DNA from: JBCDBY01 sp039182715
GTDB taxonomy: Bacteria; Planctomycetota; PLA2
Reading direction: 5' to 3'
Assembly: GCA_039182715.1 (NCBI GenBank)
Contig: JBCDBY010000215.1
Coordinates: forward strand, 1 to 8,004
Length of the DNA: 8,004 nucleotides
Numbering within the stretch: position 1 is the stretch's first letter; every line of letters starts with the position of its first letter. The translations under genes were made by a program, and so were the position numbers. Below the pieces are notes generated by a model that made no database searches, was not told the origin of the DNA, and saw only the letters and a program-made list of their open reading frames with translations. Shown here one piece after another: positions 1 through 6,602 of this stretch.

Positions 1-1517
1 ATGCGAAGAGCGAGAGTCTGCTCAAGAAGAACCAGACGCCTTCGGGCGATGACTTCCGCGAGGGCATCACCGCCGTGGTGAGCGTGAAGGTGCCCGAGCC
101 GCAGTTCGAGGGTCAGACCAAGCAGAAGCTGGGCAACAACGAGGTGCAGGGCGTTGTCGAGAAGCTCGTCAACGCCGCCATGAGCACGCTGCTGGAGGAG
201 AACCCGAAGCTGGCGCGCAAGCTGGTCGACAAGGCGGTCACCGCGCACGCGGCGCGCGAAGCGGCGCGCCACGCGCGCAACCTGGTGCGCAAGAGCCCGG
301 GCGCCAGCGGCGGCATGCCGGGCAAGCTCGCGGACTGCCGTTCGAAGCGGCGCGACGAGACCGAGATCTACCTGGTCGAGGGCGACTCGGCCGGTGGGTC
401 GGCGAAACAGGGACGCGACCAGGCGTTCCAGGCGATCCTTCCGCTGCGAGGAAAGATCCTCAACGTGGAGAAGGCGCGCATCGACAAGATGCTGTCGCAC
501 GAGGAGATCCGCACGATCATCAGCGCGCTCGGCACCGGCATCGGCGCGGAGGAGTTCGACCTCGCGAAGCTGCGCTACGGCAAGGTGATCATCATGACGG
601 ATGCGGACGTGGACGGCAGCCACATCCGCACGCTGCTGCTCACGTTCTTCTTCCGTCACATGCCGCAGCTCATCGAGACCGGACACATCTTCGTCGCGAA
701 GCCGCCGCTCTACCTCGTGAAGAAGGGCAAGCACGAGGAGTACATCTTCGACGAGCAGGATCTCGCGGAGAAGCTCACCGACATGGGCCTCGCGATGACG
801 AAGCTGGCGATCGGCGAGAAGACCTTCGAGGGCGATGCGCTGCGCGAGGTTGTTGGCGTGCTCTCGAAGCTCGACGCGGCGGCGCGCGGACTCGAGCGGC
901 GCGGCGTGATCCTCAAGGAGTTTTTCGCCCAGGGTCGTGCGGACGGCGTGCTGCCGGTGCGCCACACGAAGGCGGGCGACGAGGAGCGCTGGTGGATGGC
1001 CGACGAGGAAGAGGCCTTCGCGAGCTACGAGCAGGAGCTGGAGACGCGGCTGGGTCGCGAGGTCTCGGTGGCGCTCGACGTCGATGACGCCGACGTGAAG
1101 GAAGCGGCCGATCTGGTCGTGCGCGAGTTTCCCGAAGGCCGCGAGGCGTCGCGCCACGCGGCGCGTCTCACCGAACTCGGTCTCGGTGCGGACCTCTTCC
1201 TGCAGGCGACGGACGCGCGGCTGGTGCACGGCAAGGGCGAGGAGGAGATCCCCTCGCTGCGTGCGGCGCTGCTCGCGATCCGGACGCTCGGCCAGGAGGG
1301 CATCAACCTCCAGCGCTACAAGGGTCTGGGCGAGATGAACGCCGGTCAGCTCTGGGAAACCACCATGGAGCCGGGTGTGCGGACGCTGATGCGCGTGCGC
1401 CTCGAGGACGCGGTGCGCGCGGACGAGATGTTCTCGATCCTGATGGGATCCAGCGTGGAAGATCGCCGCGCCTTCATCGAGCGCCACGCGCTGGAAGTCT
1501 CGGATCTGGACGTCTAG
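1..1517 (+). CDS. gyrB: DNA gyrase subunit B, 3' part (5' end outside window)
   Basis: ATPase subunit of DNA gyrase, the type IIA topoisomerase that introduces negative supercoils together with GyrA. The reading frame is open from the window edge (first full codon at 3), leaving 504 codons before the TAG at 1515-1517; the GHKL ATPase domain is missing. The segment from about 75 reads VSVKVPEPQFEGQTKQKLGN, typical of the end of the transducer domain. The TOPRIM domain follows, with EGDSAGGSAKQGRD (catalytic Glu codon near 378) and the metal-binding DADVD near 600-614. The C-terminal gyrase signature QRYKGLGEMN lies at about 1311-1340, followed by QLWETTMEP. Between EEYIFDE and QRYKGLGE there are about 180 extra residues, at the same place as the insertion in E. 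coli GyrB; short GyrB proteins lack it. A ParE paralogue is less likely given the QRYKGLGEMN context and the insertion. The next gene starts 115 nt downstream on the same strand. Confidence 0.96.
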   Translation, partial: AKSESLLKKNQTPSGDDFREGITAVVSVKVPEPQFEGQTKQKLGNNEVQGVVEKLVNAAMSTLLEENPKLARKLVDKAVTAHAAREAARHARNLVRKSPGASGGMPGKLADCRSKRRDETEIYLVEGDSAGGSAKQGRDQAFQAILPLRGKILNVEKARIDKMLSHEEIRTIISALGTGIGAEEFDLAKLRYGKVIIMTDADVDGSHIRTLLLTFFFRHMPQLIETGHIFVAKPPLYLVKKGKHEEYIFDEQDLAEKLTDMGLAMTKLAIGEKTFEGDALREVVGVLSKLDAAARGLERRGVILKEFFAQGRADGVLPVRHTKAGDEERWWMADEEEAFASYEQELETRLGREVSVALDVDDADVKEAADLVVREFPEGREASRHAARLTELGLGADLFLQATDARLVHGKGEEEIPSLRAALLAIRTLGQEGINLQRYKGLGEMNAGQLWETTMEPGVRTLMRVRLEDAVRADEMFSILMGSSVEDRRAFIERHALEVSDLDV

Positions 1518-1632
1518 GCGGCTCGCAACGGTTCCCTCCCTGGTCCTCCCCTAACGCCCCCCGAACTTTCCGGGCCCCCGGTCCTTTCCGCCTCAAGCTG
1601 AGCCGGCGCAACGCCGATGGGACTCCCGGATC

Positions 1633-2199
1633 ATGACGCACTACGAGCGGGTGAAACGCAAGCGGCTCGGCGACCTCATCGTCGACGAGGGCCTTGTCGA
1701 GAAGGATGTCGTCATCGCGGCCCTGCGGGACCAGCAGGCGAGCGGCCGGCTGCTTTCGAGCATCCTGCTGGAGTACGAAGCGCTCGACCCCTTCGATCTC
1801 GCGCGGATCGTGACGGAGCAGTACCAGGTGCCGTTCGTCGACCTGGAGAACTACACCGTCCACAAGGACCTCATCCAGGAGTTCCCGGCGGAGCTTCTCT
1901 ACCGTCACCGCATGCTGCCGCTCGAGCGTTTCGGCAAGCTGGTCGCGATGGCGTGCCAGGAGGTTCCGTCGCTCGATGCCTACCGCGAACTGCGGGAACT
2001 CGACAACGTCGACTCCGTGTTCGTCTACTCCGCCTTCTCGCGGGACGTCCTGCTTAAGCTGCAGGAAAACCACCCGTACGAAGAGCCGTCCTACGAGCCC
2101 GACCCGTCCGCCGAGCCCGCCAACATGGGCGGCGACGATACGTGGCAGTCGCTTTTCGACACGGCGAACGAGTCGGTCATCAGCGATCTGGACGAGTAG
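1633..2199 (+). CDS. Stand-alone MshEN (T2SS/pilus ATPase N-terminal) domain protein
   Basis: A 188-residue protein consisting of a GspE/PilB N-terminal (MshEN) domain at about residues 9-150 and an acidic, Pro-rich tail ending ESVISDLDE. It has no Walker A motif or ATPase domain, so it is not a secretion or pilus motor. MshEN domains in known ATPases bind cyclic di-GMP through two 24-residue motifs built on Arg-Leu-Gly, a Gly and a final Gln, separated by about 5 residues. The first motif is well kept here (R11-L12-G13, G20, L31, Q34). The second, residues 40-63, has Leu-Leu-Ser for Arg-Leu-Gly and Glu49 for the Gly, although Q63 remains. Ligand binding is therefore uncertain. There is no signal peptide or membrane segment, so it is probably cytoplasmic. 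The ATG at 1633 is chosen because it sits just before the domain; the ribosome site is weak (GGGA at 1619-1622). It could be a regulator or adaptor, but its role is unknown. Confidence 0.82.
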   Translation: MTHYERVKRKRLGDLIVDEGLVEKDVVIAALRDQQASGRLLSSILLEYEALDPFDLARIVTEQYQVPFVDLENYTVHKDLIQEFPAELLYRHRMLPLERFGKLVAMACQEVPSLDAYRELRELDNVDSVFVYSAFSRDVLLKLQENHPYEEPSYEPDPSAEPANMGGDDTWQSLFDTANESVISDLDE

Positions 2200-2206
2200 C
2201 GGGCGG

Positions 2207-2368
2207 CCGGGGTCTGGGGGCCGGGAGCCGGGGGCTCGTTGGACTGAAGCCGCTGCTGACGAGCCGGTGTCGTTCGGCGTGCGGCAACGACACCGCAGAG
2301 GCGAATTCGACGCGTAGCCGGAGTCTGGGGACTAACCCCCGGCCCCCGGCTCCCGGCCCCCGGCCCCC
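2207..2368. repeat. Inverted G/C-tract heptamer element with potential G-quadruplexes
   Basis: Two arrays of a 7-bp unit face each other. The left array (2216-2236) has units GGGGGCC, GGGAGCC and GGGGGCT. The right array (2341-2368) has GGCCCCC, GGCTCCC, GGCCCCC and GGCCCCC, preceded by a decayed unit at 2334-2340. The 19-mer at 2216-2234 is perfectly complementary to 2343-2361, with 108 bp between the arms. A 13-bp direct repeat, CCGGRGTCTGGGG, starts each half (2207-2219 and 2318-2330; one mismatch). The plus strand has four G-runs at 2209-2234 with loops of 3, 2 and 4 nt. The minus strand has five G-runs at 2336-2368 with loops of 2-4 nt. Both meet the usual G-quadruplex pattern. The element lies between convergent transcription units and reaches into the 3' end of tatA. 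It may be a dispersed intergenic repeat or a two-way transcription block; neither can be proven from one copy. Confidence 0.8.
2265..2295. terminator. Candidate hairpin terminator between convergent genes
   Basis: A perfect 10-bp stem (CGGTGTCGTT at 2265-2274 against AACGACACCG at 2286-2295) encloses an 11-nt loop. A second, overlapping 7-bp stem (GGCTCGT at 2233-2239 with ACGAGCC at 2259-2265) lies just upstream and could compete with it. The hairpin sits 66 nt after the MshEN gene stop and 37 nt beyond the tatA stop on the other strand, where a shared terminator would be expected. There is no U-tract on either side, so it does not fit the classic intrinsic-terminator pattern. It could act as a U-less terminator, an RNA 3'-end stabiliser, or only as part of the repeat element. 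Confidence 0.4.
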
Positions 2369-2592
2369 ATACCGGGGCAATTCTCGTCCTGGGCGGGGGG
2401 CTCCCAGTCGGCCGGCGGCTCTTCGACCTGCACGTCGGTGCGCAGTTCGTCGAGCTGCTCGTTCATGCCACGCTTGAAGTCGCTGAAGCCGCGCCCGACC
2501 TTGCGCGCGACGTCGGGGAGTTGACCGCCGAACATCAGGATCGCAATCACCGCGAGGACGAGGATCTCTCCGAAGCCGAGGTTGAAGGGCAT
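2332..2592 (-). CDS. tatA: Twin-arginine translocase subunit TatA
   Basis: TatA forms the pore or membrane-thinning part of the Tat system, which exports folded proteins across the inner membrane. The 86-residue product has the standard layout: a short N-terminus, one membrane helix at about 8-20 (EILVLAVIAILMF), the Phe21-Gly22 hinge, an amphipathic helix at about 24-48 with QLPDVARKVGRGFSDFKRG, and an acidic, Pro-rich tail. Glu9 at the start of the helix is seen in TatB and in many TatA proteins, so it may serve as a TatA/TatB-type subunit; the FKRG part favours TatA. The ATG at 2592 lies 7 nt after the stop of the lptC-like gene, with AAGG about 6 nt ahead of it. It is the last gene of the envelope operon. 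Oddly, the last dozen residues (GMGAGGREPGAGG) are encoded by the G/C heptamer repeat, so the natural C-terminus has probably been replaced or extended. No tatC is visible. Confidence 0.92.
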   Translation of the reverse strand: MPFNLGFGEILVLAVIAILMFGGQLPDVARKVGRGFSDFKRGMNEQLDELRTDVQVEEPPADWEPPAQDENCPGMGAGGREPGAGG

Positions 2593-2599
2593 GGCGGCC

Positions 2600-5113
2600 T
2601 TAGTTGGGCTTCGACACTTGAGCGCCGATGAGCCGATCCAATCTTACCCCGTCCTCGTACAGCACCAGTTTCGCCAGCTTGAACAGCGTCGAGGTCTTGT
2701 CGTCACCCACCCACGCTTCGCCCGGCCCCTTCACGAGCAGTTCGCGGCCTCCGAACGCGTAGTCGAGTTCGACCGCCTTGAGTCGGAGCTCGCGCTTGCC
2801 CTTGTCGAAGGTCTCGACGTTCAGCCCCTTGCGGCAGCGCAGCGCGATCGGTGCGAGCGCCTCTGGTCCGCGCTCGAGGTCGATCTCCAGCACGTTTCCG
2901 AACCCGCGCACGAGCGGATTGCCCTGCGCGTCGAACCCCTCGAAGTCGGCGCCGTCCGGCAGCGTGAGTCGGTCGCCCTGCAGCAGCGCGTCACCGCGCA
3001 GCTTCATCGCCCAGCGCGCGATGCGGCCCTTCTTCGGCGTGAGGGTGACGCGCGCCGGCCCCTTCGAGGCGCCATCGCGCACGGTGTAGCCCTCGGCACC
3101 CTCGACGACGGCGAGATCGAGCTCGCTCCCGGACCACGACACCTCGTCGCCGCGCCGGATCGACGCCGGCGCGCCGCGCAGGTTGATGCGCTCGCTTGCG
3201 GCGGTGTAGCGCGCGGACTCCGCGCGCAGCTCGAACCCTTCGGGCCCGTTCGCGCGCACGTTCCCGGTCGCCTCGAACCGCTCCGGCGGCTGGCTGCCCT
3301 TGCGCACGCGCCCGTTCGCCGCGTCGCATCCGAAGGTCCAGCGCGCCCCGCGCAATGCGACCTGCGCGGCGACGTCGTTGCGCGCGTCGAACGAGCCGTC
3401 CTCCCGGTAGAGGATCCGTCCCGCCTCGATGGTGCGCTCCGGCTGGCGAATCCGCGCGGGCTTTCCGGTCAGGCGCAGCTCGCCGGCGTCCTTCACCCGG
3501 TACTCGAGGCCGTGGCACTCCAGCCGCGCGTCGAGCTCCGGGTCGCGGCCCTTCACGTTGCCGGTCGCCTGGAGCAGCTGGAGCTGCTTGCCGTTCACGT
3601 CGACCAGCAGGTCGTCGCACTGCAGGATCGGCTCGCGCTTGCCGGCGATGACGACGTTCTGTTTCGCGCGGACCGTCACGCGCTCCTCGATCATCGCGAG
3701 TTCCAACAGCCCGTCGCAGCGGAACGAGAACTGCTCCTCCGTGCCGCGCGTCAGCCGCCCGAGCCGACCCGTCGCACGCAGCTCGAGCAGCTTCTTGCCG
3801 TAGAGCCGCACCAGCACGATGTTCTTGTCGCGCTCCGGCGGCTGCAGCATGAGCACGCGCGACGCCTCGAGCTTGCGGCCCGGCGCCGTTGCGAGCACGT
3901 CGTTCTTCGCTACCAGCTCGCCCTTGATGGCGTCGTACTCGAGCCAGCCCGCGACCAGCCGTCCCGGGCCGTTGCGGTCCTCGACCACGAGCCCCTGCGG
4001 GAAGCGCACCAGCTCGAGGTCCGTCCGGCGCTTGCCGGCCTCTTCGGCGGCGGCGATGCGAATGAAGATCTCCCGCGTCTCGATGTCGAAGACGCGCTCC
4101 TCGAGCCCGAACTCCTCGAACGGCCCGCGTCGCACCGCGCGCACCGGCTCCTCGCCGCCCTCGACGTGCACCTCGAAGTCGCCGCGCAGCGTGATGCGAT
4201 GCGCCCGGAACTTCTCGAGCCCTTCCGCGAGTTCCGGATCGAGGTCGAAGTCGACGTCGCCTTCGAGCACGAGCGACTCGAGGTTCATTTCGTCCTTCGT
4301 CGTGCCGACGAGCGTCGCGGCGATCGTGCGACAACGCCCCGAGCCGTCGCGGTGCTGCACGCGCGCGCCCTCGGTTAGCGTGACGGTCGTCTTCGTTCCC
4401 TCGTCGGTGCGCACGAGCGTGGCGGGGCCCGCGCAGGAGAGCGTCACTACGCCCGCGTCCGCCTGCTCCAGCGGCAGCGTCGCGCGGACGTTTTTCTGCA
4501 CGGTCGCCTCGGTCATCTCGAAGTTGCAGGTGAGCCCGCGTCCGCGCAGCTTGGCGCCGCGCTCGGGATCGCGGAAGAAGATCTCCTCGTCGGAGGTGAT
4601 CATGCGGGCGTCGAGATCGATGCGCAGCGACTGAAGCTCCGCCATGAGCCGCCCGCGCCCGTCGTACACCTTCACGCCGCCGCCCAGCTGGAAGGTGCGG
4701 GGCGCCTCGCGCTCGAGTCCGATGAGCGCTCTCACGTCGCCCTCGATATACGCCGCGGTCATCTTCGCGCGCAGGTTCTCGACGCGCCCTTTCGGCTCGG
4801 CGAACGAGGCGAAGCGCACGTCCACCGCGCGCAGCTTGCCGTCGACCCGCTCGAAGCGATCGACGTCGAGCCACCACTCGGTGTAGTTGCCGGTCGGGTG
4901 CTGGCGCTGCAGGTGCCCACCCTTCATCTCGGTCACGCGCGCGAGCACCGGCACGCGCGGAATCTCGGAGGTTTCCAGCAGCGCCGGCTGGTCTTCCGTC
5001 GATTCGCCGACCCGCGTCTCGAGCGTGACCGGCTCGGGGATGTCGCCGGCCAGCGTCCAGAGCGCGTAGGCGAGCGGCGTGAAGAGCAGCAGGAACAGGG
5101 CGAGGAACCTCAT
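2600..5113 (-). CDS. Giant LptC/LptA-like LPS transport protein
   Basis: An 837-residue protein, probably an inner-membrane-anchored periplasmic bridge protein for LPS. Residues 2-22 (RFLALFLLLFTPLAYALWTL) form an uncleaved-looking membrane anchor as in LptC. Residues about 75-210 resemble LptC, including ITSDEEIFFRDPERGAKLRG near 172-191, which matches the family's switch from a 'TSD' turn to beta strands. The rest is beta-rich and has repeated OstA/LptA-like segments around ATG-hydrophobic turns: ATGRL near 447, ATGNV near 516 and ATGNV near 615. E. coli LptC is about 190 residues and LptA about 185, so this is more than four times as long. The ATG at 5113 is chosen because it overlaps the kdsC stop as ATGA, has AGGAG 8 nt upstream, and is followed directly by the membrane anchor; the open frame extends to 5530 only by chance overlap with kdsC. 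Its place after kdsD-kdsC matches lptC in E. coli. The general assignment is fairly secure; the number of LptA-like domains is inferred. Confidence 0.75.
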   Translation of the reverse strand: MRFLALFLLLFTPLAYALWTLAGDIPEPVTLETRVGESTEDQPALLETSEIPRVPVLARVTEMKGGHLQRQHPTGNYTEWWLDVDRFERVDGKLRAVDVRFASFAEPKGRVENLRAKMTAAYIEGDVRALIGLEREAPRTFQLGGGVKVYDGRGRLMAELQSLRIDLDARMITSDEEIFFRDPERGAKLRGRGLTCNFEMTEATVQKNVRATLPLEQADAGVVTLSCAGPATLVRTDEGTKTTVTLTEGARVQHRDGSGRCRTIAATLVGTTKDEMNLESLVLEGDVDFDLDPELAEGLEKFRAHRITLRGDFEVHVEGGEEPVRAVRRGPFEEFGLEERVFDIETREIFIRIAAAEEAGKRRTDLELVRFPQGLVVEDRNGPGRLVAGWLEYDAIKGELVAKNDVLATAPGRKLEASRVLMLQPPERDKNIVLVRLYGKKLLELRATGRLGRLTRGTEEQFSFRCDGLLELAMIEERVTVRAKQNVVIAGKREPILQCDDLLVDVNGKQLQLLQATGNVKGRDPELDARLECHGLEYRVKDAGELRLTGKPARIRQPERTIEAGRILYREDGSFDARNDVAAQVALRGARWTFGCDAANGRVRKGSQPPERFEATGNVRANGPEGFELRAESARYTAASERINLRGAPASIRRGDEVSWSGSELDLAVVEGAEGYTVRDGASKGPARVTLTPKKGRIARWAMKLRGDALLQGDRLTLPDGADFEGFDAQGNPLVRGFGNVLEIDLERGPEALAPIALRCRKGLNVETFDKGKRELRLKAVELDYAFGGRELLVKGPGEAWVGDDKTSTLFKLAKLVLYEDGVRLDRLIGAQVSKPN

Positions 5114-5610
5114 CCGCCGTACTCCTGCACGACCTCCTCCCAGCGGCCCATGCGACGGAGCAGCTCTTCGCACACCTCGCGCACCGCGCCGCGTCCGCCG
5201 GGCGCCTGCGTCACGAAGTCGACCTTCGCGCGCACCTCCGCGCGCGCATCGGCCGGCGCGGCGGAGAAGCCCGCCATGAGCAGCGCGGGCAAGTCGACCA
5301 GGTCGTCGCCCATGTAGGCGGCCTGCGCGGGCTCCACGCCGAAGTGCGCGCACACCTCGGGGAAGCCGGCGCGCTTGTCGGAGCGGCCCTGCAGCACGAG
5401 CCCGATGCCGAGTTCTTCCCCGCGCCGCGCGACGACGGGCGAGTCGCGGCCGGTGAGGAATGCGGTCTGCACGCCCGCGCGCATGAGCAGCTTGAGCCCG
5501 AACCCGTCCGGCGCGAAGAACGCCTTCCACTCGCCGGTCTCGCCGTGCAGCAGGAAGGTGTTATCCGTGAGGACGCCGTCCACGTCGAGGACCAGCAGCT
5601 CGGTGGCTAT
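5110..5610 (-). CDS. kdsC: 3-deoxy-D-manno-octulosonate 8-phosphate phosphatase
   Basis: A HAD-superfamily phosphatase that removes phosphate from Kdo 8-phosphate to give Kdo, the sugar joining lipid A to the LPS core. With the start proposed here it has 166 residues, short but normal for the cap-less KdsC family. Motif I is LDVDGVLTD (nucleophile Asp9 and Asp11), motif II is AFLTGRDS, the motif III lysine is in SDKRAGF, and motif IV is GDDLVDLP. The typical KdsC ending, VDFVTQAPGGRGAVREVCE, is present. No ATG, GTG or TTG lies between the kdsD stop and motif I. The best start is ATA at 5610-5608, overlapping the kdsD TAG as ATAG, with an AGGGGAG ribosome site at 5622-5616. CTG at 5598 is an alternative; a GTG at 5733 would add 42 residues without family support. 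The stop overlaps the next start as ATGA. Function is very likely; the start is uncertain. Confidence 0.93.
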   Translation of the reverse strand: MATELLVLDVDGVLTDNTFLLHGETGEWKAFFAPDGFGLKLLMRAGVQTAFLTGRDSPVVARRGEELGIGLVLQGRSDKRAGFPEVCAHFGVEPAQAAYMGDDLVDLPALLMAGFSAAPADARAEVRAKVDFVTQAPGGRGAVREVCEELLRRMGRWEEVVQEYGG

Positions 5611-6590
5611 TTCTTCTCCCCTTCCTCGAAGCCTGCGCGCAACAGGTCCTGCACGTCGAGCAGCCCACGGAAGCGGCCCTGCTCGTCGACCACCGGCAGC
5701 TCGTCGAAGTTGTGCTCCTTCATGAGTCGCCACGCGACTGCGGCGAGGTCCTCGGTCTTCACGGTGAGCGGGCCGGCGGTCATCACCTCGTCGATCGGCT
5801 TGTCGAGGAAGCCCGGGTCGCCGAGCACGCGTCGCCGGATGTCGCCGTCGGTGAAGAGCCCGAGCAGCTTGCCGTCGTCGTCCACGATCGGTAGCGCGCC
5901 CGGACGGCGCCCCATGCCGCCCGCGTCGACCAGCGCCTGGCGCGTCTCGGTCCCGCTGGGCGCGGCGTTCCGCGCGCCGTTCTCGCCGAGCAGCTCGTGC
6001 ACGCGCAGCAGTGACCGCCCCAGCGCGCCGCCCGGGTGATAGAGCGCATACTCCTCGCGCGTGAACTCGCGCCGCTTCGCCACCGCCATGGCCAGCGCGT
6101 CGCCGAGCGCGAGCTGCGCGGTCGTCGACGTCGTCGGCGCGAGGCCGACCGGGCACGCTTCGGGTGCGCCGGGCAGCAGCAGCAGGCAGTCGCTGTGGCG
6201 GCCGAGGCTCGAGTCCTCCTTGGCGGTGATGCCGACCAGCGTCGCGCCGATTCGCTTGAGTGACGGGATGAGATTGCGGATCTCGTTGGCGGAACCGGAG
6301 TTGGAGAGCGCCAGCACCAGATCGCGCCCCGTGACGCGGCCGAGGTCGCCGTGGACCGCCTCGGCGGGGTGCAGGAAGAAGGAGCGCGTGCCGGTCGAGG
6401 CGAGCGTGGCGGAGATCTTCTGCGCGATGAGTCCCGACTTGCCCATGCCGGTGACGACCACGTCGCCCTCGCAGGCGAGCACGAGGTCGACCGCCTTCGT
6501 GAAGCTCTCCCCGATCAGGTCGCGCTGCATGAGGACCGCGGCCGCTTCCAGCCGCAGCACCTCCTGCGCGTACTCGATGCTTTCGTCCAT
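5607..6590 (-). CDS. kdsD: Arabinose-5-phosphate isomerase
   Basis: Converts ribulose 5-phosphate to arabinose 5-phosphate, the first committed step to Kdo for LPS. The 327-residue length is close to that of E. coli KdsD (328). An N-terminal SIS domain (about 35-170) holds GMGKSGLIAQK, LSNSGSANEI, and PEACPVGLAPTTSTTAQLALG, followed by YALYHPGGALGR. Aligned by eye to E. coli KdsD, the four catalytic residues are kept: Lys51, Glu103, Glu144 and His185. Two CBS domains follow. The first (about 197-255) is divergent at its start but ends with the normal LLGLFTDGDIRR; the second (about 263-320) begins VMTAGPLTV and ends LLRAG. The ATG at 6590 lies 12 nt after the stop of the M50 gene, so the two are probably cotranscribed. 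The TAG stop overlaps the proposed kdsC start. A GutQ-type paralogue has the same fold and reaction, but the kdsC and lptC neighbours favour KdsD. Confidence 0.95.
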   Translation of the reverse strand: MDESIEYAQEVLRLEAAAVLMQRDLIGESFTKAVDLVLACEGDVVVTGMGKSGLIAQKISATLASTGTRSFFLHPAEAVHGDLGRVTGRDLVLALSNSGSANEIRNLIPSLKRIGATLVGITAKEDSSLGRHSDCLLLLPGAPEACPVGLAPTTSTTAQLALGDALAMAVAKRREFTREEYALYHPGGALGRSLLRVHELLGENGARNAAPSGTETRQALVDAGGMGRRPGALPIVDDDGKLLGLFTDGDIRRRVLGDPGFLDKPIDEVMTAGPLTVKTEDLAAVAWRLMKEHNFDELPVVDEQGRFRGLLDVQDLLRAGFEEGEKK

Positions 6591-6602
6591 GCCCCCGCGA
6601 TT

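Noticed and set aside
1518..1632. Possible terminator after gyrB at CCGGGCCCCCGG (1571-1581)
   Set aside because: The stem is only 4-5 bp with almost no loop and no T-tract. It resembles one heptamer unit of the repeat near 2340, but one unit is not evidence.
2582..4378. 598-codon open frame on the plus strand opposite the lptC-like gene
   Set aside because: It is exactly antisense to a gene with a clear anchor, family motifs and operon overlap. Its translation is rich in Arg, Leu, Ala and Val with no recognisable motif, as expected for a shadow frame in GC-rich DNA.
2991..4877. 628-codon open frame on the minus strand in another frame of the lptC-like gene
   Set aside because: Extremely Arg/Ala/Gly-rich product without domains, typical of a shifted frame in high-GC coding sequence.
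5114..5530. Upstream extension of the lptC-like gene by 139 codons
   Set aside because: It would lie entirely inside kdsC and would bury the membrane anchor; the ATGA-overlapping start at 5113 has a good ribosome site.
5613..6156. Long upstream extension of kdsC inside kdsD
   Set aside because: The added residues are Arg/Ala-rich shadow sequence, and KdsC family proteins begin a few residues before the DVDG motif.
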